Assembly (NCBI GenBank): GCA_958298945.1
Contig: OY282610.1
Span: 64,725,088 to 64,789,087 of the forward strand
Length of the DNA: 64,000 nt
Reading direction: 5' to 3'
From: Atherix ibis
Taxonomy: Eukaryota; Arthropoda; Insecta; Diptera; Athericidae
A program made the position numbers and the translations under genes. The notes below the pieces were generated by a model. The model ran no database searches. It saw only the letters and a list, made by a program, of their open reading frames with translations, and had not been told where the DNA came from. Within the stretch, counting starts at the first letter, position 1, and the number at the start of each line of letters is the position of its first letter. Positions 12,065 to 24,639 of the stretch are shown here, piece by piece.

Positions 12065-15038
12065 CTCCTAAGATCCCAAATGACAGAAAAAAAGATTTTA
12101 TTCGTTTTACATTTTTTTATACTACATATTACACTAAAATTGATATTCAGTACTTACTGAATATAATTGTAATTTCGTTAAATAAAACTGTTTTGCAGTT
12201 ATATAAAATATACCCCATAATGTCTTCCAAAAATACGCATTTCTCATACTAAATTCATGAGCGGCTTTTTGAAAATAAGCAAATTGCAAATCGATATTAC
12301 AAATGATTTTATCTTTATTAATAATAAATATAACATTTGTCGTAAAAGCAGGAAAAGAATTACAATTTCTAATAAATGTTAAAGACAATTATTTTTAATA
12401 TGAAATAGTTTAAAAATTATTTTTATTAATTATAAAAATTCTATTTAGATTTTTCAAGTTTTTAAAATTGCTTTTGAGATAAAATGTTGATCATTACAAA
12501 TTGGTTTATTTTTAGTATTAGCGAAAAATAAATTTAAATGCTACTCCTTCCAAATTAATCAATAATAAAGTGAATATATTTTAAATTTAAAATTCTAAAT
12601 TATTTGTATAAAAAATTATTAAAGTTGCCGTAAAATTAAATTTGAAAAAAATTAAAGTGCAGTAATAAATCCTTTAAAAGTTTGAACTTTTTTCCAATAA
12701 TTTTACTAGTTCAAAATTTTGAAAACAAATCGAAGCTTAACGTTTTTCTTAATTTTTTGAGTATTTGCATTAAACAAATTTTTTTTTTATTGTTCACTAC
12801 TGAAAACTTATTTTTTTACTAGCTATAATTATTTATTAAAATGACCAAAAAAAAATCCATTTTAAAAATATATATACAAAATTATTTCCAGATCGAAATT
12901 TATTTGAAGTATTTCTTTAAAATTTATCAAAGTATTGAAATCATTATAAACTCACCTGGATTAATTGTTTTATTATTAAAAAAAAAAAAACTTTTTATAA
13001 TTTTGGTTATCACAATTTTTCTTACTATATTTAAACTTTATTTTATAAGAGAAAAAACATTTTTTAACCAATTTCCAAATATTTGTGTTTAATAGAGTTT
13101 TTTTTTTTGGAAATTTTGAAGTCTCTTATAGTGAAAATTTAAAATTAACTGTTTCCCAAAATTAATTTAGATTTCTAAAAAATATCTCTTTTTGAATCTA
13201 GCAAAAATATTCTATTTCCAATTTTGAATTAATTTTATATCAAATTTAATTTGCTCCAATAACTTAACCATATTTTTTTGTAATTTTAATTCAAATAAAT
13301 ACAAGAGTTTTTTTTATTTTATTATACTTATCCAGAAATGATTTATTATTTTTAAATAAAAGCTTTAAGGATGATTCTAAGAAAAAGTTGAGTTCCTTAA
13401 TTAACTTTAAACAATATTAATTATATAATTTTTACTAACTAAAACCGTTTCTTTAACCGAATTTTTTTTCTATTAAATTTTTTCACATAAATGTTTTTCG
13501 TAAGTTTTTAAATTATAAAATTTTAAATGATTTACAACCGAAAAAATGTTTTTAGAAATTTTAAAAGTTTTTTTCCAAGATTTTGATTATATATATTTTA
13601 ATATATTTTTTTAGTGAACAAATATTAAATTTTTTTTAAAAGCTGTTCTTAATAACCCAACTAAACAACTGATCACGACTGGTGGCTTGATCGTAAAATT
13701 GACTTCTATTTATACTCGAGAGGGCTGTTAATTTAAAGCCAACTTTTTGATACGCAGACAAAGCCCCATTACATGTCCACCATATTGGTTTTTCATGTTT
13801 GTGTTTCCTTCTTCCATTTAATTTTAAAAAATATACAAAATTCTATAATGTGCGGATACTTAAGTTTGATGATTTGCCTATATTTTGTTTATACTTAATT
13901 TAATCAGAATTCATATACAATATTATTGGCTCTAGAAAAAGATTTTGCGTTATGTAGAGTTTAAGTTTATTGATTATTGTAAGAGGATAGCTATTTTGTT
14001 TAGTCTTTACCACTTTATGGTTTTTTTTATTAGAGAATTGCTGATTGGATTTCTTTCGGAAAATGATATTGAACCATTTTATAGTTTGTTTTTGTTTTTT
14101 TAAATTTATGTGACATTCACATTTTTCTGCATACAATATTCAATTATTGAAAAAAAGTATTTTACAATTTTCTGCAATTAGAGTTAATTGAAAAGCATAT
14201 TTCTTTCATAAACAAAAATTTTTGAAATTATATTTAATAGCTTAACTAACAAACAAAAAACTATCAAGAAGAGGAATTAACAATTAAAGAACCCTCAAGT
14301 AATGACCAACTAATGTTTAAGTAATTTTTTGCTTATTTGAATAGCGTTTGACAACACTAATTGAATAACTTTCAGAGAACATTAGGACATGCGTTTTTTT
14401 TTGTTGGTTTCTCTAGATGTAGAGGATTTCTAGGAGATGATGACTTATATTGATGGTAGAATGTACGTCGATTTTTGTTTGATAATTTTTAGACCTCTTT
14501 AATATTGTGATAAATATTTTTTATTTTTTATTTTGAGAAAGATAATTTAGATTTTCAGATCAGAACTGTAGAGCAGGATCAAAACTATAATTTACGTGTA
14601 TCTAACTTCTATACTGAATTACTGCAGTTGAAAACAAGATGCGCGATAATGTTAAAACTTTATTAATTAACTTTCCAGTCGATGGTATACTTTAAATTAA
14701 GGAGTAGAGAGCTAAATGCCCTATTAACGTAACTATTGGGAATAGATTATTCAATTTCTAAGTTATTCAGGTGTAAGAAATTTACTTGAATCATACATAC
14801 TAAAGCTTAATAATATATGGACTCCGGACTTGTTGTTACTTTTGAAGAGAAGTTAGTATTTTTGGTATTTGTTTTAACTATTTTATGATAAGAATGCTCC
14901 AAATTCTTATGATGTATATTATTTGGATTCTCAAAATATAATTAATCTTTTGACATTGATCTTTCCTTGTAAGGTTTGCCAACATTTTCATTGATGGTTT
15001 AGCCAATTTGAGCAAGATTTTCTTTACTAAAAGCCATA
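12065..15038. other. AT-rich noncoding stretch
   Basis: About 3 kb without a supported gene. Open frames at 12134-12388, 12841-13092 and 13900-14136 are low-complexity. A GC-richer patch at 13660-13800 has short open segments in more than one frame but no recognisable protein or clear splice sites. It is left unassigned. Confidence 0.5.
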
Positions 15039-15040
15039 TA

Positions 15041-16323
15041 CGAGGGTCGTTCAATAAGTCCTTAGAAACTCCAAGAAATTGCGCTCGAAGTGTCGGTAAA
15101 GATTTTTTTCTCAGTAGCGATAGGAAAGCTGTCAAAATTTCAGCTCGATCCATAGCGTAGGTCAATTTTTATCGTCGATTAAAGTTAACGACATTTATTT
15201 GTGCATAACAATGGAAAAAAGCGAGTTTAGGGCTGTCATCAAACATCTCCATTTGAAAGGCTTAAGCCCGAAAGAAATCAAAGCCGAGTTGGATGCAGTT
15301 CATGGCACATCTGCACCTGTGTTTGCGACGATTTACAATTGGGTGGATGAATTTAATTGTGGCCGTTCATCCACAAAAGATGAACATCGTTCAGGACGCC
15401 CAGTTGAGGTGTCTACTCCTGAAATCATCGACACAATCCACGATCTGATTTTGAACGATCGGCGAATTAAAGTGCGCGAATTAGTTGAGGCCTCGGGCAT
15501 ATCACAAGGTACAGTCGCTTCAATTTTGCATGAAAAATTGTCTGTGAAAAAAATTTCGGCAAGATGGGTGCCGCGTTTGCTCTCAGAGGAGAATAAGCGC
15601 AATCGTGCAGTGGACTCTGAGGCTATGTTGGCACTCTTTCATCGCAATCCTGCCGAATTCCTTCGTCGATATGTCACTGTGGACGAAACCTGGATACACT
15701 ACTACACTCCAGAAATGAAGAGACAGTCATCACAGTGGATTTTTAAGGGTGAACGGGCTCCGAAGAAGGCAAAAACTGTGCCATCGGCCGGCAAGGTGAT
15801 GGACACGGTCTTTTGGGATTCGCAGGGCATCATTTTTATCGACTACTTGGAAAAAGGAAAAACAATAACAGGAGCGTATTACGCGTCGTTATTGCAACGG
15901 TTGACCGAGGAAATCAAAGAGAAACGCACCCATCTGAAGAAGAAAAAATCCTCTTGCATCAGGACAATGCGCGTGTGCACACCTGAGCTGTTTCCATGGC
16001 CAAAATTGTGGAATTGAGAATGGAATTGTTGCCGCATCCCGCTTATTCACCAGATTTGGCCCCGAGTGACTATTTTCTTTTCCCCAATCTGAAGAAATGG
16101 CTTGGCGGACGACGGTTCAGTTCCAACGAGGACGTCATTGCTCAAACGGATGAGTATTTTGCAGAACTTCCGAAATCCTATTTTTTGGACGGGATAAAAA
16201 TTTTGGAAAAACGGTTGAGAAAGTGTATAAAGCTAAAAGGAGATTATGTTGAAAAATGAAATTTTTTTTTTTAAAAAACAGTTTTTTTCCATCTTTTTCT
16301 AAGGACTTATTGAACGACCCTCG
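15041..16323 (+). mobile_element. Full-length mariner, copy B
   Basis: Same family as copy A, with both CGAGGGTCGTT inverted repeats, flanking TA at 15039-15040 and 16324-16325, and a length of about 1283 bp. The 5' leader is slightly shorter than in copy A. The transposase gene is broken (see its own entry), so movement would need a transposase made elsewhere. Confidence 0.92.
15211..16259 (+). pseudogene. Mariner transposase, copy B, frameshifted
   Basis: Begins MEKSEF at 15211 and stays in frame through the first catalytic Asp (VDETW). One base of the A-run after LKKK is missing near 15945, which shifts the frame before the HQDNA motif and ends the first frame at 16017. A second lesion, TGA in place of a Cys codon after HT, lies in the original frame near 15984. 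The remaining C-terminal part, including PSDYFLF, is open from 15996 to 16259. The same A-run deletion is present in copy D, which suggests shared descent or recurrent slippage. Confidence 0.9.
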
Positions 16324-16325
16324 TA

Positions 16326-18168
16326 TAATGAAAAATCTACTAGTTTTAAATTAAAATTGGATTTTTAAAAGTTAAAAATACTTGTTTTGAAATTATTTAT
16401 TATAGTTTTTTTTTATATATATTAGAAATTTAGAATGCCCGCAAAAGAAAAAAAACATGATGGAGGTTTCTTACTGAATTTGTTCTTATTTTTAATAATT
16501 TTTTTGAAATAAGTTTCTTCCAAAATCACATTTCTTATATTTTCTTTAGATCGAGTATAGATATAATATATATTTTTTGTTGTTGATTAAATTTAGAAAT
16601 TTTTTTTAATTTATACTCATATTTTTTCGAGATTTTTTACTGTAGTAGTAGTTCTTTTTACCTACAACAATTGGAATCATCAATATTTTTATAAGAAAAA
16701 ATTATACTTAATAGAAAATTGAATATCGACTTAAGCATAAACGATACTAAATACATGAATAAAAACATGGACAAAAATTTTGAAAATATAAAATATTAAA
16801 AGTAAATAGAAAACAAAAAAACAGGGACAGTATACTTATGTATGCATTGGTTCAGATAGTGCTGTGTCGCATTAATGTTGTCTTTATAGGTTTTTGGACA
16901 TGCTGAGGTGGTTAATTTTCCAATTTGGTGCAAAACAGCAACTTTAATAAAAGGGAAACTAATATTATATACATTTCGGCACTTTCATGACCCTAATAAA
17001 CATACATTACTAAGGATCGAATATCAATATTTCAGTACAAGGACGGTTGAAGAAATTATATTTGTCGACATAGAAACAATTATCACTGTGCCAACACCAC
17101 CCACCATTTTCTATTTATTGACCCTAAGGAGTACCAAATCAAAGTACTGTCATTGAACAAAGTATCACAAGTAAACCAATAATAAATAAAAGAGCATTTT
17201 CTCTTGTTACTAACATGCTTTTATCGTGAACAACAGCATAGGTCCTATTTTTTAGAGATTTTTTCCCTCTCCCTTCTCATAAATACTATCCCTTTACTAT
17301 TTATTACGCTCAGAATACTTTTGATAAAAATTTTCTACCAATTATTACTCAAAATATTATTTATTAATCAGGTGAATTTAAAAGCTAATTCAGGAAATAT
17401 AAAAAAGCTCTTTAAGGGGAATAAATTTTGTTTTTGTTATAAGCAACTATTAATAGTTACTAAATATCATTTAAAATATTATATATTAACGTAAAAAGCA
17501 CTAGTAATATGAGCAAGTATATTGATACTCAGTAATAAAGAATATCGGAAAGTGTAAAATTTTGTCACCAATTAGCTATATTTTTTCGAAAAGGATAATA
17601 AGTTACTCATAGCAACGAAAATATCTTTTGAACAAATTTTTTTTGATTTTCATTTTATAAACTATTTTATATTATAAATATAGTTGTGTTTATATGTTCT
17701 AAACAAACAAATATCCTCTGTCGACACAAAGTGTGAAATTTCACTTAAGATGATATTATTTTAATTAAAAGAGAATATTTTTTTATTATTTTAAGAATTT
17801 CATTTCTAGAGCTTGCTTACAAACATGAACTTGAAAGTTAGTTATAAATAGTATATTCTAATCTGTTCTCAGAAAGAAAGTAAAAATTAACGATCTCTCA
17901 GTTTTATAATATGTAATCATTTTTAGAAATTAAAGCATAAATACAATGCAACCAAAAAAAATGAATAGAAAGAAAATGGTTCTACTTAAAAGTGGAAACC
18001 TAGCATTTAATTTTAAATCTAAACTGCTAGTATTCTGCAATTATCGAAGACCGTTTTGTTAAATTATTATATGCTCATATAATTTAAAATTAAAATTTTC
18101 TATATGTAATTATACCTTCTTAAGGTTCGACAGCTTAAATATTGAAGATGCAAGTATAAATGCAATAC
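16326..18168. other. AT-rich noncoding stretch
   Basis: No gene supported. A patch at 16855-17160 is less AT-rich and partly open, but no domain or splice pattern could be read. The remainder is poly-T and poly-A-rich DNA. Confidence 0.5.
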
Positions 18169-18170
18169 TA

Positions 18171-19452
18171 CGAGGGTCGTTCAATAAGTCATTAGAAAAA
18201 GATGAAAAAAAACTGTTTTTAAAAAAAAAATTTTTTAATTTTTCAACATAATCTCCTTTTAGCTCTATACACTTTCCCAACCGTTTTTCCAAAATTTTTA
18301 TCCCGTCCAAAAATAGGATTTCAGAAGTGCTGAAAAATACTCATCCGTTTGAGCAATTACGTCCTCGTTGGAAGTGAACCGTCGTCCGCCAAGCCATTTC
18401 TTCAGATTGGGCAAAAGCAAATAGTCACTCGGGGCCAAATCTGGTGAATAAGCGGGATGCTGCAACAATTCCATTCTCGATTGCACAATTTTGGCCATGG
18501 AAACAGCGCAGGTGTGCACACGCGCATTGTTCTGATGCAAGAGGATTTTTTTCTTCTTCAGATGGGGGCGTTTCTCTTTGATTTCCTCGCTCAACCATTG
18601 CAATAACGAGGCGTAATACGCTCCTGTTATTGTTTTTCCTTTTTCCAAGTAGTCGATAAAAATGATGCCCCTCGAATCCCAAAAGACCGTGGCCATCACC
18701 TCGCCGGCCCATGGCACAGTTTTTGCCTTGTTCGGAGTCCGTTTACCCTTGAAAATCCACTGTGATGACTGTCTCTTCGTTTCTGGAGTGTAGCAGTGTA
18801 TCCAGGTTTCGTCCACAGTGACAAATCGACGAAGGAATTCGGCAGGATTGCGATGAAAGAGTGCCAACATAGCCTCAGAGTCAACTTCACGATTGCGCTT
18901 ATTCTCCTCTGAAAGCAAACGCGGCACCCATCTTGCTGAAATTTTTTTCACAGACAATTTTTCATGCCGAATTGAAGCGACTGTAATTCCTTGCGATATG
19001 CCCGTGGCCTCAACTAATTCGCGCACTTTAATTCACCGATCGTTCAAAATCAGATCGTGGATTTTGTCGATGATTTCAGGAGTAGACACCTCAAGTGGGC
19101 GTTCTGAACGATGTTCATCTTTTGTGGATGAACGGCCACGTTTAAATTCATTCACCCAATTGTAAACCATCGCAAACACAGGTGCAGATGTGCCATGAAC
19201 TGCATCCAACTCGGCTTTGATTTCTTTCGGGCTTAAGCCTTCCAAATGGAGATGTTTGATGACAGCCCTAAACTCGCTTTTTTCCATTGTTTTGCACAAA
19301 TAAATGTCGTTAATTTTAATCGATGATAGAAATTGACTTACGCTATGGATCGAGCTGAAATTTTGACAGCTTTCCTGCCGATAATGCTACTTACAAAAAA
19401 AGTTTAATTTCTCAGATTTTGCAGTCAATAAGGACTTATTGAACGAACCTCG
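18171..19452 (-). mobile_element. Full-length mariner, copy C (minus strand)
   Basis: Copy of the CGAGGGTCGTT family in reverse orientation, about 1282 bp, flanked by TA at 18169-18170 and 19453-19454. The inverted repeats are recognisable, with small changes such as GAACGAACCTCG at the right end. The transposase is dead by several lesions. Confidence 0.92.
18246..19287 (-). pseudogene. Mariner transposase, copy C, catalytic Asp changed to Asn
   Basis: Starts at ATG 19287 on the minus strand. A TGA interrupts the frame after LNDR near 19033, and a 3-base insertion adds one residue (SQGITVAS). The second catalytic block reads HQNNARVHT, so the second Asp of the D,D34D triad is Asn. Near 18300 a T-run is one base short, shifting the frame before the KGDYVEK end. 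Even with the frame restored in principle, the lost metal-binding Asp would make the enzyme inactive. Confidence 0.88.
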
Positions 19453-19554
19453 TATTTCGAGAGTGTATAAATATTTCGCATTTGAAATTTAGTTGTACTA
19501 AGAGGTTTGTATATTATTTTTTGCCATAATTTAATATAATTTTTAAAAATCAAT

Positions 19555-20085
19555 GTTGCTGTTTAAATTAGTCATTTTCAACAGCTATAAATCGACGTAG
19601 GCGTTGTTTCTAGACTACGTGGCAGTGGTGGAAAAATTCAACTGAAATCGCTTTCAGCTTCTGAGTTATATTCCTTTGGATGTTATGAAAAATAGCCAGA
19701 TGACATCATTTCCATTATTTTAAGGGAACCATGAGATTCACTTTTTCCGAAAAAAACTTGTTGGAGGAGATGGTCTTGTAATAGGTGATGTAATAGCGGT
19801 GCATCCAAGTGTGTGCAATATCCGATCCAAAGCGATGTATTCATTTCTGAGCCTTTAAAGAACATCTTTCAAAAAAAAAGTTGTTTGAAGGCATAAATTC
19901 TTTGTGAATAATCTCCCTTATGTCAAAAAACCAACTGATGATCTTGATTTGTCGATGTTGAAAGACTTTTTGGCCGAGGTCCATCTAAACTTCTTCTTGG
20001 CTGTCCAAAGATACTATATACCACCGAAAATCGTGTACGCTTTGTAAGGAATGTTCTTTATAGGGTACTAGGATGAACAATTTTT
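19555..20085 (-). pseudogene. Degenerate mariner transposase, second lineage
   Basis: On the minus strand, pieces in shifting frames read KIISWFFDIREIIHKEF, FGSDIAHTWMH, then HNIQRNITQKLKAISVEFFHHC and KQRLRRFIAVE. This order matches the C-terminal half of insect mariners whose core reads FFDSKGIVHKEF, DIADTW, PVEEFQ-x-C and QRWKRR. Frameshifts occur roughly every 100 bases and no inverted repeats were found, so the copy is much older than the CGAGGGTCGTT family. The catalytic HDNAPAHT block is unreadable. Confidence 0.62.
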
Positions 20086-21093
20086 TTGTCTTTACAAAAT
20101 ATTTAATATTTCATCCTAATTCCAAATTTCGACGTCCAATTTTTCGCAATGCACTTCAGTGCACGTATATGAGAAATCGCTTTTTTCTGCCAATCCTTGT
20201 ATTATATAGAGATGTGAGCCATCAAGAAGGTGTGTGAAAAAAACATTTTATAAAAATTGATAGCTTCCTATAAAATTGATAGCTTCCTAAAAATAATATA
20301 TAAATTAAATTTTTTATGTGTTAATATTTTGATAAGAATTTCTACAAATACCATAATTTTCTAGCATTTTTCATTAGTAGTCCAGGACACAAAAATAGTA
20401 TTGTACTTTTGTTTATTTTGAATAAATAAATATCTTATATACTCGTATGTTATATATTGAAAACTTTAATAGTGAAAATATTTTCCACGAAATTAAAAAG
20501 TCAAACTATTTAAATAATGTATCTTTGCAAAGCAAAATCAACGGAACAAAATCAAGAGGTCATATAGGCCTCTTCTGAAACTATTTTTGAATCAAATCAA
20601 TCGAAAATGCTATAACAAAATCACAAATGGTTTACACAAAAAAAAAGGATTAAAAATTTAATTTAAAATATCTAATATATAAAAAAAGAAAAAGATTAGA
20701 AATAACTGATCATTATCTGAGGTACAGAGTTTTTCCATAAAGGGGCAGCTCCATACTATGCCGAATTGTGAGTTACAAAAATTTATTATGGATTTCTAGT
20801 GAGGCAAATAGAAAAGTTCAGTTTATTTCTTATAAATGTAATAATACTTCAACATTAATTATGTTGAGCTATAGTTAACTACCAAAGAAAATATTTAAAT
20901 AAGGTTTGATGATAATTTCGTTTATTTGGAATTAATTATTAAACATCGATGGTTCTGTAAAATGTGAAAAGGAAAATGATTGAATTCATAAAATTTGAAA
21001 TAAGAACTTAGTTGATATTAAAATACTGTACAAATGTAATTTAATTTGATAAGTGTAAAAATGCGTCGTACGTGAAGGACTGATAAATTCACG
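20086..21093. other. AT-rich noncoding stretch
   Basis: No gene supported. A duplicated motif of about 20 bases (TTGATAGCTTCCTA around 20258-20290) is a simple local repeat. It ends at the abrupt left edge of mariner copy D. Confidence 0.5.
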
Positions 21094-22076
21094 TTGGGTG
21101 AATGAATTTAAACGTGGCCGTTCATCCACAAAAGATGAACATCGTTCAGGACGCCCAGTTGAGGTGTCTACTCCTGAAATCATCAACAAAATCCACGATC
21201 TGATTTTGAACGATCGGCGAATTAAAGTGCGCGAATATTGAGGCCACGGGCATATCACAAGGTACAGTCGCTTCAATTTTGCATGAAAAATTGTCCGTGA
21301 AAAAAATTTCGGCAAGATGGGTGCAGCGTTTGCTCTCAGAGGAGAATAAGCGCAATCGTGTAGTGGACTCTGAGGCTATGTTGGCACTTTTTCATCGCAA
21401 TCCTGCCGAAGTCCTTCGTCGATATGTCACTGTGGACGAAACCTGGATACACTTCTACACTCCAGAAACGAAGAGACAGTCATCACAGTGGATTTTCAAG
21501 GGTGAACGGGCTCCGAAGAAGGCAAAAACTATGCCATCGACCGGCAAGATGATGGCCACGGTCTTTCGGGATTCGCAGGGCATCATTTTTATCGACTACT
21601 TGGAAAAAGGAAAAACAATAACAGGAGCATATTACGCGTCGTTATTGCAACGGTTGAGCGAGGAAATCAAAGAGAAACACCCCCATCTGAAGAAGAAAAA
21701 ATCCTCTTGCAGCAGGACAATGCGCGTGTGCACACCTGCGCTGTTTCCATGGCCAAAATTGTGGAATTGAGAATGGAATTGTTGCAGCATCCCGCTTATT
21801 CACCAGATTTGGCCCCGAGTGACTATTTTCTTTTCCCCAATCTGAAGAAATGGCTTGGCGGACGACGGTTCACTTCCAACGAGAATGTCATTGCTCAAAC
21901 GGATGAGTTTTTTGCAGAACTTCCGAAATCCTATTTTTTGGACGGGATAAAAATTTTGAAAAAAGGTTGGAAAAGTGTATAAAGCTAAAAGGAGATTATG
22001 TTGCAAAATAAAATTTTTTTTTTTTTAAAAACAGTTTTTTTCCATCTTTTTCTAAGGACTTATAGAACGACCCTCG
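21094..22076 (+). mobile_element. 5'-truncated mariner, copy D
   Basis: Begins inside the transposase gene at the codons for NWVNEFKRG and runs to a normal right inverted repeat ending ...CCCTCG, followed by TA at 22077-22078. The left inverted repeat, leader and first roughly 45 codons are missing. The frame is broken by a 2-base loss near 21233 and by the same A-run deletion seen in copy B near 21700. The catalytic blocks VDETW, QQDNARVHT and PSDYFLF are otherwise present. Confidence 0.88.
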
Positions 22077-22099
22077 TATACGTGCTATAAAAAAAAAAT

Positions 22100-22500
22100 A
22101 CCTTATCAAGAAACAGCACAAGAAGAAGCATTTATAAACAGATGCTTGAGGCGTATAAGCAAGATCTTCTGGCCGAACTGGATAACGAACGATGAGGTGC
22201 TTCTTCTCACGAAGCAAATACCCCTGCTAGCTGACATCAAACGCAGGAAATGGAGTTGGATTGACCACACCTTGCGAAAACCACCTACGGACATAGCAAG
22301 GATGGCACTAGATTGGAACCTACAGGGCAATCGCAGCAGAGGACGACCAAGGACCACCACTTGGAGAAGATCAGTCGAGCGCGAACACCAACAAAATTGG
22401 CAAGTCATGGTCGGAAGTTAAAAGGCTAGCCCAAGACAGAAGCAGATGGAGAGAGTTCACAGAGTCTCTAGTACCGCTATATGCTCCATAGGAGCGACTG
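22100..22500 (+). pseudogene. RTE-like LINE, C-terminal end of ORF2
   Basis: The frame beginning near 22128 reads FINRCLRRISKIFWPNWITNDE, RRKWSWIDHTLRKP, ALDWNLQGNRSRGRP and WRRSVERE. After a frameshift near 22390 it continues WSEVKRLAQDRSRWREF to a stop near 22490. This is the conserved tail that follows the reverse transcriptase in RTE-like endonuclease-reverse transcriptases. Only the C-terminus remains, consistent with 5' truncation on insertion. It starts about 25 bases after the end of mariner copy D. Confidence 0.75.
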
Positions 22501-22681
22501 CGTCTCATGGCTATGTGTATAAATGCATATATGTGTTATGTAAATAGTACAATAACGTAGAAATGAAAAACCTGTCAAAAAAAAGGCTATCTAGAAAAAT
22601 TTATATTAATCAAAATTAGAATATTACAAAAAATTATATAATGATTATTTAACTAATTATTCTGTATTGCTCGCCATTGAA

Positions 22682-22838
22682 AAAAATAAAGATCGATGAT
22701 GCCACGGTTCCATAAACTACACCAAACGGTTACCTTTTCGGAATGTAAAGGTTCCTTATGAATAATTTATGGATGGGCTTTAGTCCAGTAATGCCAAGTA
22801 TGTTTATTCACAGATCCACAGAGATGTAAATTAGCCTC
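22682..22838 (-). pseudogene. Tc1/mariner-like transposase fragment, left arm of hairpin
   Basis: On the minus strand this reads GSVNKHTWHYWTKAHP, IIHKEPLHSEKVTVWCSLW and GIIDLYFF. It is the segment following the SDEAHF motif in insect Tc1/mariner-like transposases. It faces a second copy of the same segment on the plus strand (22838-22935), so the two form a near-continuous inverted repeat. Confidence 0.7.
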
Positions 22839-22940
22839 ATTTGTATATCACTGGATCTGTGAATAAACAAAATTAGCATTACTGAACTGAAGCGAATCCA
22901 CAAATTATTCACGAAGAACCTTTACATGCACGACAAGTTC
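22838..22940 (+). pseudogene. Tc1/mariner-like transposase fragment, right arm of hairpin
   Basis: Plus-strand frame HLYITGSVNKQN-x-HY-x-TEANPQIIHEEPLHA, with two stops. It covers the same protein segment as the fragment on its left but in opposite orientation. The homology ends abruptly around 22935. Confidence 0.7.
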
Positions 22941-23374
22941 CCAGGACAAGAAGAAGTGTATAATTAAATTGCAATAACAGAACGATTATTTTGATTGAAA
23001 AAATTACACGATATTCAAGCGATACTAAGATATATATATTTTCTTGAATAGATTACAAACTTTACTAAATATAACTGACACTTCAAATATGTCCAGAAAA
23101 CTCAATTTTATTAAATACATTTTAAATATTTTCTAAGAAAATTACAGCAGTTTTGGTATTTCAAATGACATTCTCAATGATTGTGCCTCAGAAAAAATAA
23201 ATGCTGAATACAAAACATAATTATAATAATTATTGCAGCAAAGCAAGACTCTTAAATTAAACGTGTAATTTTTTTACGTAGTATGTAAAAAACATGTATT
23301 TTGTAAATATTTGCATAATAAATAAATAAAATAAATGAAGAAAACATTTCAAAATTTACTTCTATTACAAACTG
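22941..23374. other. Short AT-rich stretch
   Basis: Nothing recognised between the inverted transposase fragments and the mariner starting at 23377. Confidence 0.5.
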
Positions 23375-23376
23375 TA

Positions 23377-24637
23377 CGAGGGTCATTCAACACGTACTTA
23401 GCCTCACCGCCCGATGGAAATGCTGTCACAAAATAAATTTACCATCGTGTAGTACATTTTTTTAGTAGCCTACTGTCAAAGTTTCAGTCGATTCCCTTTA
23501 TTAGTTTTGTTTTGAAAGCCTTTGAAAGCGAGCGTGTCGGTCGGTTGCACAGAAATGGAAAAAGAACAATATCGTACGGTGATTAGATTCTTGTTTTTGG
23601 AAGGGAAAACGTGCAGCGAAATCAAAGAGCGCTTGGATGCTGTGTATGGTGACTCTTCTCCTTCGATGGCGACTGTCAAGAATTGATTCAACGAGTTTGT
23701 TCGTGGCCGCACGTCGGTTTTTGATGAGCCACGCCCAGGTGCCCCGAAAACGGCTGCTACGGAGGAAAACGTTAAAAAAGTCCACGATCTCGTGTTAGCA
23801 GACCGTCGATTGAAGGTTCACGAGATAGTTGAGACTGTGGGCATCGCAGTAGAAACGGTACAGCATATTCTACACGAAGAACTGGGCATGAGAAAGCTGT
23901 CGGCGCGATGGATGCCGCGTTTGCTCACACCGTAAAACAAGCGCAACCGTTTCAGCGCAATCCAGCGGAGTTCTTGCGTCGTTTCGTGACCGTCGACGAA
24001 ACATGGATTCACTGGTACACACCAGAGACCAAGGAACAGTCGAAACAGTGGACTTCACCCGGCGAACATGCTCCGAAGAAGGCGAAGACTGTTCGATCGG
24101 CCGGAAAGGTAATGGCTACCGTTTTCTGGGATTCACAAGGTGTGATCCACATCGATTACCTCGAGAAGGGTAAAACAATCACGGGGCGCTACTATGCTGA
24201 CTTATTGGGCCGATTTGATGTCGAATTGAAGGAAAAGCGGCCCCGCTTTGCGAAGAAAAAAGTGCTGTTCCACCACGACAACGCGCCGGCTCACACCTCC
24301 GCCGTCGCCATGGCCAAATTGGTCGAATTGCGCTACAAATTGCTGCCCCATCCACTGTACTCTCCAGATTTGGCCACCTCTGACTACTTTTTGTTTCCAA
24401 ACCTGAAAAAATCACTCGCCGGGAATAGATTTGGGTCGAATGAGGAGGTCATCGTCGCCACGGAGGCCTATTTTGCTTCCCTCGAGAAAATGAATTTTTT
24501 GGATAGGTTAAAAAAGTTAGAGCATCGTTGGGCCAAGTGTATCGAGCTTGAAGGAGATTATGTGGAAAAATAAATTGCCACCTTTCCAAAATTTTCGTTT
24601 TTCTTTTTTAGGCTAAGTACTTATTGAATGACCCTCG
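23377..24637 (+). mobile_element. Mariner of a sister lineage, copy G
   Basis: About 1.26 kb with inverted repeats beginning CGAGGGTCATTCAA and flanking TA at 23375-23376 and 24638-24639. The repeats resemble the CGAGGGTCGTT family but continue ACACGTACTTAG instead of TAAGTCCTTAG. The transposase is clearly related but diverged throughout and more GC-rich than its surroundings. It is a distinct lineage, not another copy of the A-F family. Confidence 0.9.
23555..24573 (+). pseudogene. Mariner transposase, copy G, disrupted
   Basis: Starts MEKEQYRTV at 23555. A TGA replaces the Trp of the VKNWF motif near 23684, and a TAA interrupts LTP-x-NKRNR near 23934. About ten codons corresponding to VVDSEA-x-LALF are then missing and the frame shifts. 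From there to 24573 the frame is open and retains all three catalytic blocks in canonical form: VDETW, HHDNAPAHTS and TSDYFLF, ending EGDYVEK. Confidence 0.9.
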
Positions 24638-24639
24638 TA

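Noticed and set aside
12841..13092. 83-codon frame with hydrophobic stretches
   Set aside because: Composition is what AT-rich DNA gives by chance (I, F, K, Y, L); no domain or supporting context.
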